Below, piece by piece: positions 42,712-49,632 of a stretch of DNA of 64,000 nt (its first letter is position 1; every line of letters starts with the position of its first letter). Source of the stretch: an uncultured Prochlorococcus sp. (GTDB lineage: Bacteria > Cyanobacteriota > Cyanobacteriia > PCC-6307 > Cyanobiaceae); NCBI GenBank assembly GCA_902623195.1, contig CACNSV010000001.1, forward strand, positions 62,001-126,000. Direction: 5' to 3'. The translations under genes were made by a program, and so were the position numbers. The notes beneath the pieces are model-generated. The model was not told the origin of the DNA. It was given only the letters and a program-made list of their open reading frames with translations, and did not search any database.

Positions 42712-42826
42712 AAAAAAAATTTAAAAACCTCCTTTATCTATGCCAAGTAAAGGAGGTTAAAAGGGATATTCTCATTAATAACCACGAAATTTGACTCTTG
42801 TGGCTTGTAGATTTCCCAGTTTCTAC
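42712..42826 (-). ncRNA. Putative small RNA, copy C of three
   Basis: About 115 nt on the minus strand. The 5' hairpin GTAGA-AACUGGGAAA-TCTAC lies at 42807-42826. A second hairpin CCAC...GTGG (42782-42803) occupies the place of CCGT...ACGG in copy B, with both sides changed. The 3' stem is an 11-bp perfect repeat (42726-42736 with 42748-42758), followed on the minus strand by TTTTTAAATTTTTTTT, a good intrinsic terminator. TATATATATA upstream can serve as -10, and the shared 19-bp block is again 33 bp ahead. It is the best-supported copy. Confidence 0.7.
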
Positions 42827-42859
42827 ACATATATATATATTGTGAATAGAAAAATATAT

Positions 42860-42878
42860 CAAGCAAAACTTATACAAT
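42860..42878 (-). promoter_or_regulatory. Shared upstream element of RNA copy C
   Basis: Plus-strand CAAGCAAAACTTATACAAT, 18 of 19 identical to the block at 42658-42676. It has the same 33-bp distance to the RNA start. Conservation at fixed spacing across otherwise diverged DNA supports a promoter or binding-site role. Confidence 0.55.
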
Positions 42879-42935
42879 AATTTAAAACAGTTTTTAACCG
42901 TTTTAGTAACCTATTTTCAGAAAATAAGTATAAGA

Positions 42936-43115
42936 TTAATTTCTTGAAGCAGCGTATGCGGGTATAAACATTCCACCATCTTGATCATCATTATCATCGT
43001 CAACTCCATCTCTTAATAAAAGTTCAAATAAAACGAGAATTCCAATTGGATAAAAACACCAAAGAATCGCTATAAAAGGTGAAATAGAGTTAGAACTATC
43101 TATAAAATTTTCCAT
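42936..43115 (-). CDS. Small membrane protein with acidic DDQDGG tail (59 aa)
   Basis: The minus-strand ATG (complement 43113-43115) gives 59 residues. A polar start is followed by one membrane helix, ISPFIAILWCFYPIGILVLF, then an acidic stretch DGVDDDNDDQDGG and a short tail ending AYAASRN. The membrane-helix plus DDxDDQ(D/N)GG arrangement recurs in the 43-residue product at 44156. It lies just upstream, in transcription direction, of the three RNA elements. Function unknown. Confidence 0.62.
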   Translation of the reverse strand: MENFIDSSNSISPFIAILWCFYPIGILVLFELLLRDGVDDDNDDQDGGMFIPAYAASRN

Positions 43116-43452
43116 GGATTCATATTAAGTAAAAATTTTTAAATATGTGGAAAGTTCTTTTAGCAGGAATTTCTTATTATTTAGATATTTTCAAAGCCAA
43201 AGTTTTTTGTAGATAATTAAACCATTTAAATAGACCTGATGAAATTTTTATTATGAGTATCAGTAGAAATTTAAATTATTTAAAAATTATTGATTAGTTT
43301 TTATTTATAAAATGGAGATATTTGATAGTAAATCATACCCATAAATTCTTCTAATAGACATAATGAAAGTCTTAAGTGTGATTTATGTTACTTAACAATA
43401 ATTGTGAAATTTAGAATCAAAAACTATTATTTATTCTGGTTTTATTAATTTT
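43116..43452. other. 337-bp gap with no convincing gene
   Basis: AT-rich spacer between divergent small membrane-protein genes. The only frame noted is a 23-codon plus-strand ORF at 43145-43216 (MWKVLLAGISYYLDIFKAKV then FCR), which is partly hydrophobic and too short to call. It probably carries two divergent promoters. No repeat or hairpin recognised. Confidence 0.35.
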
Positions 43453-43623
43453 ATGTTCTCATTATTCTCTACATTTTCTTTCTCATTTGAACCCCTTGCT
43501 GCGATCTTTGGTATTGGAGGTTTGGTAGGATTTATTTTCTTTGTAAAAGCGGCTAATGGAGAGTCTAGTATTAATACTGGTCCAAAAAAAGATTGGGATG
43601 CTACAAAAATGGAAAAAGAGTAA
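43453..43623 (+). CDS. Small single-pass membrane protein (56 aa)
   Basis: The ATG at 43453 opens 56 codons, MFSLFSTFSFSFEPLAAIFG then IGGLVGFIFFVKAANGES. The glycine-rich membrane helix is followed by a charged tail GPKKDWDATKMEKE. The layout is like other picocyanobacterial micro-proteins. It is convergent with the 56-residue minus-strand gene with no gap (stops adjacent). Confidence 0.62.
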   Translation: MFSLFSTFSFSFEPLAAIFGIGGLVGFIFFVKAANGESSINTGPKKDWDATKMEKE

Positions 43624-43794
43624 CTAATTTTTCCATTTACCTACAATAAATTTTAAAAAATAATCAATATCATCTTCTGGACAAGAAGTCTTTTCATATA
43701 ATTGATTACAAATTTCTTTTATCGAATTAAAGGCTTCTTTAACTTCATTATTCTTTTGAATAACTTCGAAATATTCATCATCGGAAAAAGACAT
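43624..43794 (-). CDS. Small acidic hypothetical protein (56 aa)
   Basis: A minus-strand frame, MSFSDDEYFEVIQKNNEVKE then AFNSIKEICNQLYEKTSCPE, ending VGKWKN. It is soluble and helical with two cysteines. Its TAG stop abuts the TAA stop of the facing gene. Unrecognised; composition suggests a real gene. Confidence 0.58.
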   Translation of the reverse strand: MSFSDDEYFEVIQKNNEVKEAFNSIKEICNQLYEKTSCPEDDIDYFLKFIVGKWKN

Positions 43795-44155
43795 TGATCT
43801 AACATAACTTCTAAAAGAATACTATTAAAACAAGAAATAATATTAAAATGCAGGATTTTTAAATTTTCCTTTTTTTAATATTTTTGTTAATAATTATGAT
43901 TAATGTCCATACAGTATTAAAAATACGTGACTATGTAGGTTTAGATTTAGCACCTTTTTTTATATTTTCTTGAAAAAGTTTTATTATTAACTTGTAATGT
44001 AGCTTTTAAATCATGGTTATCTGAATAAAATTTTTAAAATCTAAATAAATTTTTATCTTGAACATATTTTATAAACTTAATAATTATTTCTAAAATTCTC
44101 ATTAAACTTTAAAAACTATTAAATTTAAATGGTTTGATATTTAGTTAAAAAAATT
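43795..44155. other. 360-bp gap, little seen
   Basis: AT-rich spacer. One 25-codon plus-strand frame at 43896-43973 (MINVHTVLKIRDYVGLDLAP then FFIFS) is present but unsupported. No tRNA, terminator or repeat recognised. Confidence 0.35.
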
Positions 44156-44287
44156 ATGCATGAGCTCTCTACTATATCAATATCGCTAAGTGCTGCTTCC
44201 TTAGGTATTTATCTTATATTCTTTTATTCAAATGATGATGATGATCAAAATGGAGGTCGTTTAATTAAGAGCAGTCAGAAGATTTAA
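44156..44287 (+). CDS. Small membrane protein with NDDDDQNGG motif (43 aa)
   Basis: The ATG at 44156 gives MHELSTISISLSAASLGIYL then IFFYSNDDDDQNGGRLIKSS. One membrane helix leads straight into an acidic run and a GG turn. This recalls the 59-residue product at 42936-43115 (DDDNDDQDGG after its helix), suggesting a shared micro-protein family. Its stop overlaps the facing gene by 4 bases. Confidence 0.58.
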   Translation: MHELSTISISLSAASLGIYLIFFYSNDDDDQNGGRLIKSSQKI

Positions 44288-44400
44288 AAAATAAATTTAT
44301 TAATAAGAGTTAAGTAGCTTATATAACCAATAAACATACAAGCAGTAAATACTATATAAACTTCAACTGTACTTAATGATTTTTTCTTAAGAATTCTCAT
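44284..44400 (-). CDS. Putative 38-aa membrane peptide
   Basis: The minus-strand ATG (complement 44398-44400) encodes MRILKKKSLSTVEVYIVFTA then CMFIGYISYLTLINKFIF. A basic N-terminus and one membrane helix fit an inside-positive small membrane protein. It converges with and overlaps the 43-residue gene by 4 bases. Confidence 0.42.
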   Translation of the reverse strand: MRILKKKSLSTVEVYIVFTACMFIGYISYLTLINKFIF

Positions 44401-44471
44401 AATTACCTATTAATAATAAATTTTACTTGTTTTTTATTTATTGCTACATGAGTATTTATTACTTTACTTAT

Positions 44472-45347
44472 TTATAGAAGTATTAAACAAATTCCAAAAA
44501 ATAGTAAAAATGTAGTAAAAATAATTTCACTAGTTAGTAATCCTTCTTCTTTCCTAGTATAAAAAAGAGAAATAATTGGAGATGTGCTTAAAAGTGTCCA
44601 TCCTATGCCTAAGGGAAGAGATTGAAAAACTATTTGTTGTAGGTATATACCAATATTTGTTCCCATTATGACTGATATTATAAACTTATTTTTTTCTTTA
44701 ATATCAAATTTATTAATGAAGAAATTCAGCTTCATTTTTGTGATTATGGACAGAAACATAATAGACCCAAATAATCTGATCTCAGTTGTAAAAATAGGAG
44801 TTAGATCGCTTTCTAATAAAACAAAACGTGATAAAAGAGCTGCAATAACTGCACATAATACTGATAGGAATGCATATACATATTTGTCTAATGAATTATT
44901 ATTTATAACCAATTTAGAATCTTTGTCTAGAAGATAACTTTTTTTTCTAATTATTTTTATTAACGCTCCAGTAACTATTGCTATCCCCAACCAATCATTA
45001 ATATTTAGATGGTCATTAATAAATAGAGTTCCTGCGATGGCAGCAATTAAAGGAGATAAGGCTTCTATCGATAGAGTTTTTCTTGTTCCTATAAGGTTTA
45101 ATGATTTTAAATAAAAAGTATCACCTACACCAATTCCTATAACCCCGCTTAAAAGTAAAATTAGAATGTATTTATAATGAATGGAATAATTAAAAAATAA
45201 AATAACGGGACTAAAAATTATAAAGGCAATGACATTTTTTAAAAAATTTATTTCAATAGGTTTGTAAATATTAGTTTGCGTTCTCCATATGGAACATGCA
45301 TATGTCCATGATAATGTTGCTCCAAATGCTGAAAATATTCCAATCAA
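44472..45347 (-). CDS. EamA/DMT-family transporter
   Basis: A 291-residue protein with about ten hydrophobic segments in two EamA repeats. The first repeat carries GVIGIGVGDTFYLKSLNLIG and IEALSPLIAAIAGTLFINDHLN, typical of drug/metabolite exporters. The second is marked by TNIGIYLQQIVFQSLPLGIGWTLLSTSPIISLF. Substrate cannot be inferred. It is flanked by micro-protein genes on both sides. Confidence 0.84.
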   Translation of the reverse strand: MIGIFSAFGATLSWTYACSIWRTQTNIYKPIEINFLKNVIAFIIFSPVILFFNYSIHYKYILILLLSGVIGIGVGDTFYLKSLNLIGTRKTLSIEALSPLIAAIAGTLFINDHLNINDWLGIAIVTGALIKIIRKKSYLLDKDSKLVINNNSLDKYVYAFLSVLCAVIAALLSRFVLLESDLTPIFTTEIRLFGSIMFLSIITKMKLNFFINKFDIKEKNKFIISVIMGTNIGIYLQQIVFQSLPLGIGWTLLSTSPIISLFYTRKEEGLLTSEIIFTTFLLFFGICLILL

Positions 45348-45366
45348 AATGAAAATTTATATATTT

Positions 45367-45465
45367 TTAATTAGTGGTTTGGGAGATAATAACAAGTATT
45401 ACGTATAGGATTACAATGCAACCAGGTAGGTACTGAAGATAATTTTTGATGTCTTTTAATTTCAT
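45367..45465 (-). CDS. Putative 32-aa membrane peptide
   Basis: A minus-strand frame, MKLKDIKNYLQYLPGCIVIL then YVILVIISQTTN. A short basic N-terminus, a PGC turn and one helix. The pattern KxxKxYLxYxPGCxxI is known to me from small cyanobacterial membrane peptides, but I cannot name it. It lies upstream of the EamA gene in the same direction. Confidence 0.48.
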   Translation of the reverse strand: MKLKDIKNYLQYLPGCIVILYVILVIISQTTN

Positions 45466-45636
45466 TACTTTATTAATTTTTATTCGTAAAAGAAAATTTT
45501 CAATTATCTAAATATTAGGTAAAAAATATAAAATGTATTCTAGTTTTTAATACAATTGAACACTTTCAAAAAAATTTATGAAAAAACAATTAAAAAAAAT
45601 TTCAAAACTACATTTTAAAAATTGAATATTTATTCA

Positions 45637-45750
45637 ATGATAAGATCAATATTAATAATTTCACTTTACTTTTGGACAAATATCAAAGTAATAATATATA
45701 TTTTTTTAAGCTTTCTTTTCTTCTTAATGATGCAATTGGTAAACATATAA
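45637..45750 (+). CDS. Possible 37-aa hydrophobic peptide
   Basis: The frame MIRSILIISLYFWTNIKVII then YIFLSFLFFLMMQLVNI is almost wholly hydrophobic. In DNA this AT-rich such frames arise by chance (Phe, Leu and Ile codons are T-rich), so support is weak. Confidence 0.22.
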   Translation: MIRSILIISLYFWTNIKVIIYIFLSFLFFLMMQLVNI

Positions 45751-45848
45751 TGCATTTCTAAAAAATAGATAATGAATTAGTTGTTTTAATAATTTAATTT
45801 AATCGAAAAAACCGATAAAGATAATTAAATTTAAGAAAAAATTTTTTT

Positions 45849-46082
45849 TTATTTATTTTTACTTGGATATAAACTTTCTAATTTTCTTCTCCTATCAGTT
45901 TTTGCCCTAATGCGAGCTTGTTTTTCTTTCATCTTTTTCTCATCATTTATTTTATTTTTTCTATAACCAAGCCATAACAAGGTCCAGATACTTGAAGTGA
46001 TAACTAGTAAGGCAAAGTATTCATTACCCATTTGAAAGCTTGCCTCAGAATATTTGACGTAAGAAAATAAGTTTGTCATCAC
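45849..46082 (-). CDS. Small membrane protein with basic coiled tail (77 aa)
   Basis: A polar N-terminus, a membrane helix EYFALLVITSSIWTLLWLGY near 21-40, then a highly charged helix KMKEKQARIRAKTDRRRKLE ending SLYPSKNK. The C-terminal RRxxLxSLYPxK pattern recurs in the 57-residue product at 54379-54552. Probably N-out with a cytosolic basic tail. Unrecognised family. Confidence 0.68.
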   Translation of the reverse strand: MMTNLFSYVKYSEASFQMGNEYFALLVITSSIWTLLWLGYRKNKINDEKKMKEKQARIRAKTDRRRKLESLYPSKNK

Positions 46083-46224
46083 AATAAGTTAATCCAAAAA
46101 AAGTAATAATGGGTATTGAATGGAATTACAAAAAATATTTCAAAAAAAAATCATCAAAAAATTTGTTATCAATATTCCATGTAATTGCTAATATTTATTT
46201 TGAAGTTAAATGTAAATAATTACT

Positions 46225-47451
46225 TTGGATGTTTTTGATTTAATAGTTGTGGGAGGGGGAGCCTCCGGTTTTATGTCTTCAATAACTGCAGCAGAAAATG
46301 ATGTTAGTAAAATAAACATACTTGAATCAACTACAAAATTATTAGAAAAAGTCAGGATTAGTGGTGGTGGAAGATGCAACGTTACTAATGCTTCTTGGGT
46401 TCCAAGTGAATTTATTGATAATTATCCTAGAGGTAGAAAAAAACTAATTGAGTCTTTTAGTCGCTTCGCAGCAGGAGATGTATTCGAATGGTTTCAAGAG
46501 AAAGGCGTGAAATTAAAAATAGAGGATGATCATAGGATTTTTCCTATATCAGATTCATCTTTAGATATTGTAAATTGTCTGAAAAATACAGCCCAAAATA
46601 TGGGAATAGAAATTTCTACTAAAAAATTTGTTAAGAGAATTGAGAGAGACGGCAAGGATGGCCTGTTTAAAGTATTTATATCTAAAAATGAATTCTTATT
46701 AACTAAAAAGTTGTTAATCTCTACAGGTGGTCATTCCAGTGGACATAGATTAGCTGAATCGCTTGGACATCGAATTATTAAGCCAGTTCCATCACTTTTT
46801 TCTTTTTCTTGTAGGGACGAAAAACTTAAGGAATGTAGAGGAGTAGCAGTAAAGAATGTTTATTTAGAAATTTCTCTGAATAATAAAAACTTCAAGAGTC
46901 AGGGTGACTTACTAATAACGCATTGGGGTTTTAGCGGACCAGGTATCTTAAGATTATCCTCTTTTGCAGCAAGAGATCTTTATGAGAAACAATATAAGTT
47001 TAAATTATGTATTAAATGGACAAATTTAGATCTCTCTGAATTAAGCAATAAGATGAATATGCTAAGAGAGGTCAATGGGACCTCCAATCTTTGTAATTTA
47101 AGGCCAATCCCATCATTGACTAAAAGATTGTGGGTTTATCTATTAAATAAATTGGAAATAGATAATACTAAAACTTGGTCTGAACTATTTTCGAAGGAAA
47201 GACATAAGATCATTAATATTTTGTTGAATGATGAGTATCAAATCTCTGGCAAGGGACCTTTCTCAGATGAATTTGTGACATCAGGAGGAGTCTCTTTAGA
47301 TGAGGTAAACTTCAAAACTATGGAAAGTTTTATCTGCAAAGATTTATATTTTACTGGAGAAATATTAGATGTTGATGGTATTACAGGGGGATTTAATTTT
47401 CAACATTGTTGGACAAGTGGTTGGCTAGCTGGAAAGGCAATTGCTAATTAA
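46225..47451 (+). CDS. HI0933-family NAD(P)/FAD-dependent oxidoreductase
   Basis: A 408-residue flavoprotein. The FAD-binding motif VVGGGASGFMSSITAAE lies near 9-25, the family mark ISGGGRCNVTNASW near 46-59, FSRFAAGDVFEWFQE follows, and the C-terminal block DGITGGFNFQHCWTSGWLAG includes the second FAD contact. The physiological reaction of this family is not settled. The start is TTG at 46225 (MDVFDLIVVGG); no ATG is available before the dinucleotide motif. Confidence 0.9.
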   Translation: MDVFDLIVVGGGASGFMSSITAAENDVSKINILESTTKLLEKVRISGGGRCNVTNASWVPSEFIDNYPRGRKKLIESFSRFAAGDVFEWFQEKGVKLKIEDDHRIFPISDSSLDIVNCLKNTAQNMGIEISTKKFVKRIERDGKDGLFKVFISKNEFLLTKKLLISTGGHSSGHRLAESLGHRIIKPVPSLFSFSCRDEKLKECRGVAVKNVYLEISLNNKNFKSQGDLLITHWGFSGPGILRLSSFAARDLYEKQYKFKLCIKWTNLDLSELSNKMNMLREVNGTSNLCNLRPIPSLTKRLWVYLLNKLEIDNTKTWSELFSKERHKIINILLNDEYQISGKGPFSDEFVTSGGVSLDEVNFKTMESFICKDLYFTGEILDVDGITGGFNFQHCWTSGWLAGKAIAN

Positions 47452-47557
47452 TAACGTAACAAAACACTAAGTTTCATCTTAATTTATTAAGTATTGAACA
47501 AAAAAGAATATATATATTTACTCCAATCGTAAAGTCTTAAGATATTAGATAATAAAA

Positions 47558-48283
47558 ATGACTAAACTTATTACTGATAAAGATGAAGAAGAGAGAAGAT
47601 TAAAAGCTTTAGCTGAATATAGAATCCTTGGCACGGAGCCTGAATCTTGTTATGACGATATAACTCAAATAGCTGCAAGAACATGCCATGTTCCGATATC
47701 TTTAATGACACTTGTTGATAAGGATAGGCAATGGTTTAAATCTAAGGTAGGATTTCAAACAAATGAAACTAGAAGAGATTGGTCATTTTGCACTCATGCT
47801 ATAAAAGAAAATTATCCATTAGTTGTAAATGATGCCTACTTAGATAAAAGGTTCGTTAATAATCCTTTAGTCACTGGAGATCCAAAAATTCGTTTTTATG
47901 CTGGTTTCCCTTTGAAGAATAATGATGGGAATAAATTAGGAACTTTATGCGTTATTGACAGAAAACCTGGGAGCTTGGATGAAGAACAATGCTCTATCAT
48001 GGAATTATTGGCTAAACAGATTGTATCTTTCTTAGAGTTAAGAAAACGCTCTCTTAATTTACTAGATGCATTATCTCATTTGCATCATCAAGAAGGGATA
48101 TTATCTGTTTGCTCTTATTGCAGAGAAGTAAGGAATAAAGATGGAGATTGGCAGCATATCGAAAAATATCTATCTAATGTAAGTGATATTAAATTTAGTC
48201 ATGGAGTTTGTGATAGTTGTATGGAAAGACATTTCCCAGATGTTGTAGAGGCTTGGAGTAAGAATGAGTATATGCCTACATAA
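47558..48283 (+). CDS. GAF-domain protein with C-terminal CxxC...CxxC motif
   Basis: A 241-residue sensor-like protein. A GAF domain (about 25-165) has SLMTLVDKDRQWFKSKVGF, DWSFCTHAIKENYPLVVNDA and FYAGFPLKNNDGNKLGTLCV. The C-terminal module has CSYCREVRNKDGDWQHIEKY and then FSHGVCDSCMERHFPD, a four-cysteine motif seen at the ends of many bacterial GAF/PAS proteins. No kinase, cyclase or DNA-binding domain is present. It may bind a small ligand and pass the signal through the Cys module. Confidence 0.85.
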   Translation: MTKLITDKDEEERRLKALAEYRILGTEPESCYDDITQIAARTCHVPISLMTLVDKDRQWFKSKVGFQTNETRRDWSFCTHAIKENYPLVVNDAYLDKRFVNNPLVTGDPKIRFYAGFPLKNNDGNKLGTLCVIDRKPGSLDEEQCSIMELLAKQIVSFLELRKRSLNLLDALSHLHHQEGILSVCSYCREVRNKDGDWQHIEKYLSNVSDIKFSHGVCDSCMERHFPDVVEAWSKNEYMPT

Positions 48284-48384
48284 ATTACAATCAAAATATT
48301 GTAAATAAAATATAAAATATCAAAATTTAAGTGACAACAATTCCCCTACTAAACGGTTAGTATTGCATAAAATTTTACTTATAA

Positions 48385-48876
48385 ATGTTATCCAAGCTGT
48401 TAACTCTTGATTATGTTTCTACGAGTGCCCTAGTCGCTTATGTCCACTACCTTGGAATTATTCTTTGCTTTGGAGCATTAATCTTTGAAAGGATTATTCT
48501 AAAAATAAACCTCAGTAAAAATGAAACTATATCTATAATAATTGCCGATGTGATTTATGGAGTTGCTGGGCTAGCTATATTATTAACAGGAATTTTAAGA
48601 GTTAAATATTATGGTCAAGGTGGCGAATTTTATACTAGTAATCCTATATTTTGGTTCAAAGTTTCACTATATATCGTAATTGGTTTGATATCTCTTTATC
48701 CTACAACTACCTATATATTATGGGCCATCCCTTTAAGTAAGAATAAATTGCCGGTTATTTCGGAAAATCTTGTAAGGAGATTTAAGCTAATAATAATGAC
48801 AGAGTTAGTTGGTTTCACAGTAATTCCTTTTTTTGCGACATTAATGTCTAGAGGAATCGGTCTGGTTCAAACCTAA
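48385..48876 (+). CDS. DUF2214 family membrane protein
   Basis: A 163-residue protein with four membrane helices. It shows ALVAYVHYLGIILCFGALIFE, DVIYGVAGLAILLTGILRV, NPIFWFKVSLYIVIGLISLY and a final helix near 135-155, as in DUF2214. Conserved histidine in the first helix and the WFK motif recall heme or quinone proteins, but function is unknown. Confidence 0.84.
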   Translation: MLSKLLTLDYVSTSALVAYVHYLGIILCFGALIFERIILKINLSKNETISIIIADVIYGVAGLAILLTGILRVKYYGQGGEFYTSNPIFWFKVSLYIVIGLISLYPTTTYILWAIPLSKNKLPVISENLVRRFKLIIMTELVGFTVIPFFATLMSRGIGLVQT

Positions 48877-49039
48877 TAATTTAATAATTATTTATAAAAT
48901 TGAATTTAAAAAATAAAAAATTCAAAAGAATCAATATTGGCCTTCAATTATAGTAGTTTATAACAATCAATAATTCTTATATATATACTTCAATATATAA
49001 AAAATTTTTATTATGCTATTATTCTAATAAAAATATTTT

Positions 49040-49168
49040 ATGAAAAATTCTAAACATCATTTAAAACTAAATAATCTTCAAGTAAAGGCTGAAAAATGTG
49101 CCAATAGAAAAGAGGCAAAAAAAATAATACTTAAAGCAGATAAAGCTCAAAATAAGATAAATAAATAA
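49040..49168 (+). CDS. Small lysine-rich protein (42 aa)
   Basis: The frame MKNSKHHLKLNNLQVKAEKC then ANRKEAKKIILKADKAQNKI is very basic and helical, with one cysteine. It could bind nucleic acid. High A content makes lysine-rich frames common by chance, so support is moderate at best. Confidence 0.4.
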   Translation: MKNSKHHLKLNNLQVKAEKCANRKEAKKIILKADKAQNKINK

Positions 49169-49209
49169 ACCAAATCTAAATTATACAAATATTTTCAAAT
49201 CTAATTTTA

Positions 49210-49518
49210 TCAGAAATCTTTATTAAAAGCCTGTAATGCTTGTAAAGCCATATTAAGATGAACTTCCATTGCGCCAAGTGCCATAAGTGAATCTGTTGAT
49301 TTACCTTGTAAAAATTTCTTATTCCTACTAGAAATTTTCTTTAGTAATGATTTAGTAGATAATGCCCAATTATCTAACTCCTCAACTAATTCATCTTGTA
49401 ATTTAGTATTTTGTTCATTATCTTCTGAACTTGCAAATTTATCTTTTTGAGCATTAATAAGTAAAAAAGATAATTTCTTGTGACTAATTGCTTGTGGTAA
49501 TTTATTTGATTCGTTCAT
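49210..49518 (-). CDS. Hypothetical helical protein (102 aa)
   Basis: A soluble helical 102-residue protein, unrecognised, with KLSFLLINAQKDKFASSEDN, ELVEELDNWALSTKSLLKKI and AMEVHLNMALQALQAFNKDF. Leucine and charge periodicity suggests a helical bundle. It lies downstream of murD, 114 bp away in the same direction, behind a conspicuously GC-rich segment at about 49568-49607. Confidence 0.66.
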   Translation of the reverse strand: MNESNKLPQAISHKKLSFLLINAQKDKFASSEDNEQNTKLQDELVEELDNWALSTKSLLKKISSRNKKFLQGKSTDSLMALGAMEVHLNMALQALQAFNKDF

Positions 49519-49632
49519 TTAAAAAAACTTGTCTAATTTTAATGTAACTTTTTTTACTAAGGTTATGCCAGTTCGGTTTAGGTTGTGATGACCGACCTCA
49601 AGAGCTTTATTGAAATTTTTTCAAAGAATAAT

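Noticed and set aside
42311..42878. CRISPR array as an explanation of the repeated elements.
   Set aside because: Only three diverged copies of about 105-115 nt with variable stems and own promoters, no uniform 25-40-nt repeats or spacers, and no cas genes.
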